The position numbers and the translations under genes are program-made. The notes below the pieces were generated by a model. It ran no database searches and was not told where the DNA came from. It saw only the letters and a program-made list of their open reading frames with translations. This document shows, one piece after another, positions 1 through 5,109 of a DNA stretch of 6,669 nucleotides. Source of the stretch: Lachnospiraceae bacterium (GTDB lineage Bacteria; Bacillota; Clostridia; Lachnospirales; Anaerotignaceae); contig JAQVIB010000116.1 of NCBI GenBank assembly GCA_028695945.1, forward strand, positions 1 through 6,669. Direction: 5' to 3'. The first letter of the stretch is position 1; each line of letters begins with the position of its first letter.

Positions 1-12
1 AGAGGATAAGAG

Positions 13-429
13 ATGAACATAGTAAATATTCAAAAATTGTATTGTGGTGAAAATCCGAGAGAGCTTTCACCACTGGTGATTGCCTATATTGGTGATGCAG
101 TTTTCGAACTTTTTGTTCGAACAATTGTGCTTTCAAAAGGCAATGCACCTGTAAATAAAATGCACAAGCGTAGCCGTGAATTTGTTAAGGCAAAGGGGCA
201 AAGTGACATATATTTCAAAATAGAGGACATGCTTACAGAAGAGGAGCAAAGTGTTTTTAGGCGTGGAAGAAATGCAAAAAGCCACACAATGCCAAAAAAT
301 GCTGATTTGATGGATTATAAGCATGCAACTGGTCTTGAGGCACTATTTGGTTATTTATATTTGCAAGGAAATATGGAAAGACTTACAGAGCTTTTTAACA
401 AAGGCGTTTTAAATGATGAGGAGAATTAA
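13..429 (+). CDS. mrnC: Mini-ribonuclease III (MrnC), 23S rRNA maturation
   Basis: The 138-residue product is a stand-alone RNase III catalytic domain without the C-terminal double-stranded RNA-binding domain, which is the defining layout of Mini-III. Seen in the sequence: the first acidic motif YIGDAVFE (D28, E32) and the second signature HATGLEALFGYLYL (E109), which carry the metal-binding acidic residues in this family; length is typical. In Bacillus subtilis the enzyme is a homodimer that trims double-stranded precursor ends of 23S rRNA, helped by ribosomal protein L3. The ATG follows AGAGGAT at bases 1-7, a good ribosome binding site. The gene is first in the visible part of an operon with rlmB, rae1 and sigH, the conserved Firmicutes order, so cysS may lie just upstream, outside the window. 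The stop codon sits 1 base before the preferred rlmB start, which implies translational coupling. Confidence 0.95.
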   Translation: MNIVNIQKLYCGENPRELSPLVIAYIGDAVFELFVRTIVLSKGNAPVNKMHKRSREFVKAKGQSDIYFKIEDMLTEEEQSVFRRGRNAKSHTMPKNADLMDYKHATGLEALFGYLYLQGNMERLTELFNKGVLNDEEN

Positions 430-430
430 T

Positions 431-1372
431 TTGTATAAAACGAGATTCAATGGCAAAAACGAAAGAAATGATGGAAGAACAAAATTTAATGATAAAAGAG
501 AAAGAAATGATAGTAAACCAAGATTTGGTGGCAAAGACGAAAGAAATGACAGCAAACCAAGATTTAACAAAATAGCCGAAGAAAATGACTATAAGCCAAG
601 ATATAATGCTAGAAATGAAAGAAATGATAATAAGGAATTTAATGAAAACCAAGTAGAAGGCAGAAATGCAGTGCTTGAGGTTTTAAACAGTGGCAGGGAT
701 GTGGAGAAAATCCTTATTGCCAGAGGAAATACAGAGGGAACAATAAGACGTATTGTAGCAATGGCAACTGAACGTGGAATTGTAGTACAACAAACAGACC
801 GTCAGCGTTTGGATGATATGAGCCAGACAAAAAATCACCAAGGTATTATTGGTTTTGTATCTGCACATGAGTATGTTGAGGTTGAGGATATTATTAAAAT
901 TGCAAGAGATAAAGGTGAAGAACCTTTCATAATTTTGCTGGATTCAATTACAGACCCTCACAACCTTGGTGCTATTATAAGAACAGCGGATGCCAGTGGT
1001 GCACATGGTGTTGTAATACCAAAAAGACGCTCAGTTGGGCTTACTGCAACTGTTTCTAAAACATCGGCAGGAGCAATTGAATATGTTCCTGTGGCAAAGG
1101 TGGTTAATTTAGGGAATACAATTGATGACCTTAAAAAAATGGGTTTGTGGGTTGCCTGTGCAGACATGACTGGTAAAGAACATTTTGAGGCAGATATGAA
1201 AGGTCCTATTGCCCTTGTAATTGGCAGTGAGGGTGAAGGCGTTAGCCGTCTTGTAAAAGAAAAATGTGATTTTACTGTATCTATACCAATGAAAGGTAAA
1301 ATTGAATCTCTTAACGCATCTGTTGCCGCAGCTTTACTTATGTATGAGGTTGTAAGGCAAAGAAAGGGCTGA
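431..1372 (+). CDS. rlmB: 23S rRNA 2'-O-ribose methyltransferase RlmB (TrmH/SpoU family) with repetitive N-terminal extension
   Basis: A SPOUT-class, S-adenosylmethionine-dependent methyltransferase; E. coli RlmB modifies G2251 in the peptidyl-transferase P-loop of 23S rRNA. Layout (313 residues): a charged low-complexity extension at about 4-74 made of five 13-residue repeats; an L30e-like substrate-binding domain beginning VEGRNAVLEVL at about 75; then the knotted SpoU domain with motif 1 DPHNLGAIIRTA (175-186, N178, R184), motif 2 GSEGEG (265-270, E267) and motif 3 MKGKIESLNAS (287-297, N295). All expected catalytic and cofactor-binding positions are present, so the enzyme should be active. 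I chose TTG at 431 because AGGAG at 419-423 lies 7 bases before it. An in-frame ATG at 413 would add 6 residues and overlap mrnC by 17 bases, but has no comparable ribosome binding site. rae1 starts 17 bases downstream. The extension is longer than in E. coli RlmB and probably disordered. Confidence 0.93.
   Translation: MYKTRFNGKNERNDGRTKFNDKRERNDSKPRFGGKDERNDSKPRFNKIAEENDYKPRYNARNERNDNKEFNENQVEGRNAVLEVLNSGRDVEKILIARGNTEGTIRRIVAMATERGIVVQQTDRQRLDDMSQTKNHQGIIGFVSAHEYVEVEDIIKIARDKGEEPFIILLDSITDPHNLGAIIRTADASGAHGVVIPKRRSVGLTATVSKTSAGAIEYVPVAKVVNLGNTIDDLKKMGLWVACADMTGKEHFEADMKGPIALVIGSEGEGVSRLVKEKCDFTVSIPMKGKIESLNASVAAALLMYEVVRQRKG
440..634 (+). repeat. Five tandem 39-bp units encoding 13-residue repeats in RlmB
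   Basis: Residues 4-68 of RlmB divide into five adjoining 13-residue units with no gap: TRFNGKNERNDGR, TKFNDKRERNDSK, PRFGGKDERNDSK, PRFNKIAEENDYK and PRYNARNERNDNK, then a partial EFN. The consensus is roughly (P/T)(R/K)F-x-x-K-x-E-R-N-D-x-K. Units 2 and 3 are the most alike and unit 4 the most diverged, as expected of an array grown by unit duplication. The segment is hydrophilic, rich in Arg, Lys, Asn, Asp and Glu, with one aromatic residue per unit. An RNA- or ribosome-binding disordered tail is an inference. Confidence 0.88.
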
Positions 1373-1389
1373 CAGGAAGGACTACTCCA

Positions 1390-1911
1390 TTGAAAAAAGA
1401 TTTTTTACTTGTAGATGGCTACAACATAATACATGCATGGAATGACCTTAAGGAAATGGCAGAAGTAAGCCTTGAAAGTGCTAGAAATAAGCTTTTAGAT
1501 ATAATGAGCAATTATCAAGGCTACAAAAGCCGCCTTACGGTAATAGTGGTTTTTGACGGCTATCTTGTTAAGGGTAGCATTGGTACAGCATATCAACATA
1601 ATAATATATTTGTGGTGTTTACTAAAGAGGCGGAAACGGCTGACCATTACATAGAAAAGACTGTTAATAGGCTTCCGAGGGAATGTAAAATACGTGTTGC
1701 AACATCTGATGGACTGGAACAGCTTATTATTTTGGGGCATGGTGCTGTACGAATGAGTGCAAGAGAACTAAAAAGAGAGATTGAATTGGTAAACAATCAC
1801 ATTAGAGAAACGTATATACAAACAAGACCGCCTAAAAACAATTTGCTTATGGATAATTTGGATGAGGAAACCCAAAAGATTTTGGAGCGTATGCGACGGG
1901 GAAAAAATTAG
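1390..1911 (+). CDS. rae1: NYN-domain endoribonuclease Rae1 (YacP family)
   Basis: The 173-residue protein matches the YacP/Rae1 family of PIN-like NYN nucleases. Visible motifs are FLLVDGYNII (D9, N12) at the N-terminus, VVFDGY (D56), TKEAETADHYIEK (E82, D85) and VATSDGLEQ (D107), giving the acidic cluster expected for metal-dependent RNA cleavage, followed by GAVRMSARELKREIE near 118-132 and a charged C-terminal tail. B. subtilis Rae1 associates with ribosomes and cuts certain mRNAs in the A site during translation; that role here rests on family membership and on the conserved position between rlmB and sigH. The start is TTG at 1390, supported by AGGAAGGA at 1374-1381 with an 8-base spacer. 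It lies 17 bases after rlmB and 19 bases before sigH, so cotranscription is very likely. Confidence 0.92.
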   Translation: MKKDFLLVDGYNIIHAWNDLKEMAEVSLESARNKLLDIMSNYQGYKSRLTVIVVFDGYLVKGSIGTAYQHNNIFVVFTKEAETADHYIEKTVNRLPRECKIRVATSDGLEQLIILGHGAVRMSARELKREIELVNNHIRETYIQTRPPKNNLLMDNLDEETQKILERMRRGKN

Positions 1912-1930
1912 GAAATAGCAATTAACTTGA

Positions 1931-2575
1931 ATGGGGTGCATTAAACTGTTACAGGCAAATTTTGATAGCTATAAGGATGAAGAAATAATTGAGTTCGTCA
2001 AAAAAGGAAATGAGAGGGCTCAAGAATATATAATGAATAAGTACAAAACCATGGTGAAAAGCCGAGCTAGAGCTTATTTTCTTATTGGTGCAGACCGAGA
2101 AGATATAATTCAAGAGGGTATGATTGGACTATATAAGGCAGTAAGAGATTATCAGATGGACAAAAATTCTAGTTTTAAAAGTTTCGCAGAGCTTTGTATA
2201 AACAGACAGATGATTACTGCAATAAAAACTGCTGGCCGCCAAAAACATATGCCACTTAACTCTTCAGTATCCTTAAACAGACCAATCTTTGATGAACAAG
2301 AAGAGCATACATATATGGATATGTTGGAGAGTATAGAGGTAACAAGCCCAGAAACTTTATTTATAGGACAAGAAGAAAAAGGGTTTATTGAAGAACATAT
2401 CGCAAAAAATTTAAGTGGGTTTGAAAACAAGGTTCTTGCATTCTATTTGCAAGGTAAGACTTATTCAGAAATTGCTGGGTTGATGGATAAGCCTGAAAAA
2501 AGTATAGATAATGCACTGCAACGTGTTAAAAAGAAAATTGAGAAATTTATTGATAAAAGAAAACTTGACGTATGA
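1931..2575 (+). CDS. sigH: RNA polymerase sigma factor SigH (sigma-30)
   Basis: A 214-residue sigma-70-family factor, close in length to B. subtilis SigH (218). Region 2 includes ARAYFLIGADREDIIQEGMI (47-66) and the core-binding and -10 recognition stretch SFKSFAELCINRQMITAIKT (81-100), followed by RQKHMPLNSSVSL. Region 4 is the helix-turn-helix around ENKVLAFYLQGKTYSEIAGL (165-184) and KSIDNALQRVKKKIEKF (190-206). These are highly characteristic of SigH, which in endospore formers directs transition-phase, competence and early sporulation genes. It is the last gene of the mrnC-rlmB-rae1-sigH unit. ATG 1931 is the first possible start, with an in-frame TGA directly before it, but its ribosome binding site is poor: AGGAAA at 1910-1915 is 15 bases away. 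A non-ATG start a few codons later, behind GGGGTG at 1933-1938, cannot be excluded. The 3' end overlaps a promoter for the downstream tRNA. Confidence 0.95.
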   Translation: MGCIKLLQANFDSYKDEEIIEFVKKGNERAQEYIMNKYKTMVKSRARAYFLIGADREDIIQEGMIGLYKAVRDYQMDKNSSFKSFAELCINRQMITAIKTAGRQKHMPLNSSVSLNRPIFDEQEEHTYMDMLESIEVTSPETLFIGQEEKGFIEEHIAKNLSGFENKVLAFYLQGKTYSEIAGLMDKPEKSIDNALQRVKKKIEKFIDKRKLDV

Positions 2576-2593
2576 TAAAATTTGTGATAGAAT
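2565..2593 (+). promoter_or_regulatory. Promoter P1 of the tRNA-Thr unit, overlapping the end of sigH
   Basis: TTGACG (2565-2570) and TAGAAT (2588-2593) are separated by 17 bases, each matching the sigma-A consensus at 5 of 6 positions. A TG dinucleotide at 2585-2586, one base before the -10 hexamer, makes an extended -10 element. The -35 box is inside the last sigH codons. Predicted from sequence only. Confidence 0.6.
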
Positions 2594-2601
2594 ACTTTGC
2601 G

Positions 2602-2630
2602 TTGACAAGTGCGTTTTGATGTTTGATAAA
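2602..2630 (+). promoter_or_regulatory. Promoter P2 of the tRNA-Thr unit
   Basis: A perfect TTGACA (2602-2607) is followed after 17 bases by GATAAA (2625-2630, 4 of 6 matches to TATAAT). It lies just downstream of P1 and about 45 bases before the tRNA, so the tRNA would have tandem promoters, an arrangement common for stable RNA genes. The -10 box is weaker than that of P1. Confidence 0.5.
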
Positions 2631-2674
2631 GTGCAGAGTTTAAATGTGAAAAAAGAATTTGTCGATGACAGTAT

Positions 2675-2747
2675 GCTGTTGTAGCTCAGTTGGTAGAGCA
2701 CCGCATTGGTAGTGCGGAGGTCACGGGTCCGAATCCCGTCAACAGCT
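2675..2747 (+). tRNA. tRNA-Thr (anticodon GGT)
   Basis: A full cloverleaf can be folded by hand. The acceptor stem GCTGTTG (2675-2681) pairs with CAACAGC (2740-2746), with T2747 as discriminator. The D stem is GCTC/GAGC with loop AGTTGGTA, the anticodon stem CCGCA/TGCGG has loop TTGGTAG, and the T stem ACGGG/CCCGT has loop TCCGAAT. The anticodon GGT (2708-2710) reads ACC and ACU threonine codons. The 3' CCA is not encoded (TAC follows), so it must be added by nucleotidyltransferase. One oddity: the T loop has C at position 55, where nearly all tRNAs have U (pseudouridine). The gene stands alone between two promoters and a terminator. Confidence 0.96.
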
Positions 2748-2808
2748 TACTTTTATTAACTTAAAGAAATCTTGATTTTTCAATTGAAAATACACATATA
2801 AATTATTT

Positions 2809-2835
2809 ACACTCCTTACAAAGGAGTGTTTTTTT
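2809..2835 (+). terminator. Intrinsic terminator of the tRNA-Thr unit
   Basis: A perfect 9-bp stem ACACTCCTT/AAGGAGTGT (2809-2817 and 2821-2829) with loop ACA is followed by a run of seven T ending at 2835. It lies about 60 bases after the tRNA and closes the sigH-tRNA region. Confidence 0.85.
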
Positions 2836-2903
2836 ATAAACAAATACAAAAGATACTACAATATGGTAGCACGCCAACAAATAACAAAAGTAAGTGTTAT
2901 AAT

Positions 2904-2922
2904 AATTCAAACTACTTGAATT
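2904..2922. promoter_or_regulatory. Operator-like inverted repeat upstream of the hydrolase gene
   Basis: AATTCAA (2904-2910) and TTGAATT (2916-2922) are perfect 7-bp arms around the 5-base spacer ACTAC. The dyad ends 8 bases before the predicted -35 box at 2931, a position suited to a dimeric regulator. It has no T-run after it and is unlikely to be a terminator. No cognate regulator is encoded nearby, and short AT-rich dyads occur by chance. Confidence 0.3.
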
Positions 2923-2930
2923 TTAAATAT

Positions 2931-2959
2931 TTGTAAAACAGTATAGAATTTTATATAAT
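2931..2959 (+). promoter_or_regulatory. Predicted promoter of the dienelactone-hydrolase-like gene
   Basis: TTGTAA (2931-2936, 4 of 6) and a perfect TATAAT (2954-2959) are separated by 17 bases, placing transcription start near 2966 and giving a leader of about 55 bases. The surrounding DNA is very AT-rich, which raises the chance of false hexamers, but spacing and -10 are ideal. Confidence 0.5.
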
Positions 2960-3019
2960 AATTAAAATAACCCTCTTTTAACTAGCTAACGAAAAATAGA
3001 ATGTGAGGATAGAATTAAT

Positions 3020-3613
3020 TTGGATATTTATAAAAATGACAGTGATATTGCAATAATTATTTTGCATGAAATATATGGAATTAACCAACATATTAAAGAT
3101 GTTTGTAAGTATTATTCTGAACAAAAATATGATGTATATTGCCCTGATTTATATAATGGCAACTTTTCGTACGGGTACATAGAAAAAGAGTCTGCTTATC
3201 TCAATTTCAATGAAAATGTTGGCTTTCGGGCTTTTCATAAGATAAATCTACTTATAAATGAGGTTAAGAATCAATACCGAAAAATATTCATTATTGGATT
3301 TAGCGTAGGGGCCACTATTGCATGGCTTTGTGCTGAAAGTGGGATATGTGACGGTGTGATTTGCTATTATGGTTCTAGAATTCGAGATTACGTTTCAATA
3401 ACGCCTTTATGCCCTACGTTACTGCTTTTTGCTAGTAAAGATTCATTTGATGTTTGTGGTGTTGTCAGAGATCTTAATAAGAAAACCAATGTTTTTACCA
3501 AGATATTTGACGATAGTCATGGTTTTGCTGATAAGTACGGAGGGAATTATAGTGAAAGTTCTAGTGTAAAAGCATTTGAAATGGCTAAAAAATTTATTGA
3601 GGACACTAAATAA
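3020..3613 (+). CDS. Dienelactone hydrolase family alpha/beta hydrolase
   Basis: A 197-residue single-domain cytoplasmic hydrolase without signal peptide. Seen features match the dienelactone hydrolase family: HEIYGIN near the N-terminus (E17 aligns with the active-site Glu of the QE(I/V)FG motif), CPDLYNG (41-47), the nucleophile elbow GFSVGA (93-98, S95), FASKDSFD with the acid D141, and DDSHGFA with H167. The nucleophile is Ser, whereas classical dienelactone hydrolases use Cys in a G-x-C-x-G elbow, so the substrate is probably another ester or lactone and cannot be named. The protein is shorter than the roughly 235 residues of the classical enzymes. The start is TTG at 3020, supported by GAGGA at 3005-3009 with a 10-base spacer; no better start exists near it. 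It has its own predicted promoter and looks monocistronic. Codon use is more AT-rich than in the mrnC-sigH operon. Confidence 0.82.
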   Translation: MDIYKNDSDIAIIILHEIYGINQHIKDVCKYYSEQKYDVYCPDLYNGNFSYGYIEKESAYLNFNENVGFRAFHKINLLINEVKNQYRKIFIIGFSVGATIAWLCAESGICDGVICYYGSRIRDYVSITPLCPTLLLFASKDSFDVCGVVRDLNKKTNVFTKIFDDSHGFADKYGGNYSESSSVKAFEMAKKFIEDTK

Positions 3614-3658
3614 AAATTATGTTATTAATTTAAAGATACATAAGTAAAGCAATATAAA

Positions 3659-3687
3659 TTGTAATAAAGTAAAAAATGTAATATACT
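3659..3687 (+). promoter_or_regulatory. Predicted promoter of the diguanylate cyclase gene
   Basis: TTGTAA (3659-3664) and TATACT (3682-3687, 5 of 6) are separated by 17 bases, the same -35 sequence and spacing as the promoter predicted for the preceding hydrolase gene. The start would be near 3694, leaving a leader of about 107 bases that contains a terminator-like hairpin. Confidence 0.4.
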
Positions 3688-3715
3688 TAAATACACTATA
3701 GACTGTGTTTTTTCC

Positions 3716-3738
3716 AAATACTGATTGTTAGTATTTTT
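3716..3738 (+). terminator. Weak terminator-like hairpin between hydrolase and GGDEF genes
   Basis: AAATACT (3716-3722) and AGTATTT (3730-3736) form a 7-bp stem with a 7-base loop, followed by more T (TTCTTT). The stem is nearly all A-T, so termination would be weak. A second imperfect pairing, AAATACAC with GTGTTTTT, lies just before it. Either the hydrolase transcript ends here or, if the promoter at 3659 is real, the hairpin attenuates the cyclase gene. Confidence 0.35.
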
Positions 3739-3800
3739 CTTTATAGAGAACAAAATTTGATGAATGTAGATACAGATATGCTAGTAAGGGGTTGGAAAAA

Positions 3801-4937
3801 ATGGATTTCTTAAATTACATATGCATAAATATATATTCAATTGTTATATTAATTTGTATTTATATTTATGCATTAAAGCAACACGAAAAAGAATTAACGG
3901 AATACAAAATTTTTCTTACTTTGGTTCAAGTCACAATCATAATGCTTGTCTTTGATATATTCGGAAGGTTCGACGGTAAGCCTCATACAATTTACAGTGT
4001 AATAAATTTTTTAGGTAATTTTGTGATATTTATGTTTGGTCCAGTTATACCATCATTATGGATATTGTACGCTTATTATGAAATATTTCATAAAATTGCA
4101 GTAAAAAGTAAAATAACATATCTTATAATCGCAGTTAATGCAATAAATTTTTTTTTAGTTCTATTGTCACAATCTTTGCAGTTGTATTACTATATAGATA
4201 CAGATAATATTTATCACAGAGGCAACCTCTACTGGTTGTCAGTATTATTAATGGTTGTATTAATGGCGGTGGCATTAATTATGGTTGTAGAAAACCGTAA
4301 TGACATTGAAAAGAAGAAATACTTCTCTCTTTTATTTTTTCCTATTCCACCGACTATATGTGCAATTTTGCAGATGCTTTTTTATGGTCTAGCTATTAAT
4401 TTAAGCAGTGTTTCCATATCCTTACTTGTTGTATTTATTAATATTCAGAACCATGGTATGAATATTGATTATCTAACAGGTGCATACAACCGAAAAAAAC
4501 TTGATATCTATATGAAGGAAAAAATCAGCTGTTGCAATGAAAACAATTCTTTTGCAGCAATTCTTATAGATATGGATGACTTTAAATTTATTAATGACAC
4601 TTTTGGTCATATAGCTGGAGATGATGCTTTGGAAACTTCCGTTAAGTTGATTAAAAGCTGTCTTAGAAAGAAAGATTTTCTGGCAAGATTTGGTGGTGAC
4701 GAGTTTTGTATTGTTTTAGAATTGGAAAATATTAATGATTTAGAATCTACAATTCGAAAAATAAATAAAAGGCTGGAAATGTATAATAAAAACAGTAATA
4801 AGCAATATAGACTTGGTTTTAGTATGGGATACGCAGTTTATGATTATAATTCACATATGAATGTTGAAGAATTTCAGAAACATATTGATATATTAATGTA
4901 TGAGGAAAAACGTATTAACAAAGAAATGAACAGATAG
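3801..4937 (+). CDS. Membrane-bound GGDEF diguanylate cyclase
   Basis: A 378-residue protein with an N-terminal membrane module and a C-terminal GGDEF domain that should condense two GTP to cyclic di-GMP. About seven hydrophobic segments are visible, near 7-25, 36-54, 65-93, 105-127, 143-163, 175-196 and 198-215. The GGDEF domain starts at DYLTGAYNRKKL (223), with DMDDFKFINDTFGHIAGDDAL, the intact catalytic GGDEF (298-302), the inhibitory I-site RKKD (289-292) five residues before it, and a closing ILMYEEKRINK. Both catalysis and product feedback inhibition therefore look possible. The membrane module is a likely sensor, but I do not recognise its ligand type, and no EAL or HD-GYP domain is attached. 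ATG 3801 is preferred because AAGGGG at 3786-3791 sits 9 bases before it; TTG 3792 directly abuts that site and is less likely. The gene is AT-rich and appears monocistronic. Confidence 0.9.
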   Translation: MDFLNYICINIYSIVILICIYIYALKQHEKELTEYKIFLTLVQVTIIMLVFDIFGRFDGKPHTIYSVINFLGNFVIFMFGPVIPSLWILYAYYEIFHKIAVKSKITYLIIAVNAINFFLVLLSQSLQLYYYIDTDNIYHRGNLYWLSVLLMVVLMAVALIMVVENRNDIEKKKYFSLLFFPIPPTICAILQMLFYGLAINLSSVSISLLVVFINIQNHGMNIDYLTGAYNRKKLDIYMKEKISCCNENNSFAAILIDMDDFKFINDTFGHIAGDDALETSVKLIKSCLRKKDFLARFGGDEFCIVLELENINDLESTIRKINKRLEMYNKNSNKQYRLGFSMGYAVYDYNSHMNVEEFQKHIDILMYEEKRINKEMNR

Positions 4938-4979
4938 AAAAGTTTTTGAAGAAAAAAACAAATTTTATGCAGAAAATGG

Positions 4980-5008
4980 ATGACGTAAGAAGATTTTTTT
5001 GATACAAT
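4980..5008 (+). promoter_or_regulatory. Predicted promoter of the bmp-ABC transporter operon
   Basis: ATGACG (4980-4985, 4 of 6) and TACAAT (5003-5008, 5 of 6) are 17 bases apart, predicting a transcription start near 5015 and an mRNA leader of about 95 bases before the lipoprotein gene. It is the best-spaced pair in the 172-base gap after the GGDEF gene. Confidence 0.45.
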
Positions 5009-5047
5009 GTGTTGCGAAGTACAAGGTGAGTTGGTAAGTTTAAAAAG

Positions 5048-5071
5048 GCAACAATTTGTTGCATTAGCAAC
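5048..5071 (+). other. Competing short hairpins in the bmp mRNA leader
   Basis: GCAACA (5048-5053) pairs with TGTTGC (5057-5062) across the loop ATT. The same GTTGC (5058-5062) can instead pair with GCAAC (5067-5071) across ATTA. The two stems exclude each other. No T-run follows and no CCTCC stretch in the leader would hide the strong ribosome binding site at 5097-5102, so a regulatory role is unproven. I do not recognise a known riboswitch class. Confidence 0.3.
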
Positions 5072-5109
5072 GGGATAAATAAATATCAAAAAATTTAGGA
5101 GGAGAAAAC

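Larger units (their letters stand above)
4946..5078 (+). pseudogene. Possible small gene interrupted at a 7-T run (speculative)
   Basis: From TTG 4946 or ATG 4967 a frame runs through MDDVRRFF and stops at TGA 5000-5002, directly on a run of seven T (4994-5000). Skipping one T lets the reading continue as DTMCCEVQGELVSLKRQ and on to the TAA at 5076-5078, giving a charged, protein-like product of about 43 residues. It could be a decayed gene, a slippage-dependent small gene, or chance. There is no convincing ribosome binding site, and the bmp promoter predicted here overlaps it. I do not recognise the peptide. Confidence 0.15.

Noticed and set aside
958..1167. Antisense open frame within rlmB, and similar minus-strand frames under mrnC, rae1, sigH and bmp
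   Set aside because: They lie opposite strongly supported genes, have no ribosome binding site or recognisable motif, and have the composition expected of shadows.
2777..2790. Perfect 14-bp palindrome TTTTCAATTGAAAA between tRNA and terminator
   Set aside because: It has no loop and is almost purely A-T, so it would not make a stable hairpin, and it lies within the tRNA trailer. It is most likely chance.
2601..2835. Integration site or mobile element at the tRNA-Thr gene
   Set aside because: No integrase, transposase, direct repeat of the tRNA 3' end or terminal inverted repeats could be found in the window.
2898..2903. Perfect TATAAT as an alternative promoter for the hydrolase gene
   Set aside because: No reasonable -35 hexamer lies 16-18 bases upstream; the pair at 2931/2954 is better.
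3694..3800. Cyclic di-GMP riboswitch before the GGDEF gene
   Set aside because: None of the conserved GEMM sequence blocks is visible, and the leader is too AT-rich and short for that fold.
5009..5109. Purine (guanine/adenine) riboswitch upstream of the BMP-type transporter
   Set aside because: Such genes can be under purine riboswitches, but the three-way-junction core and its conserved loop sequences cannot be found in this short leader.
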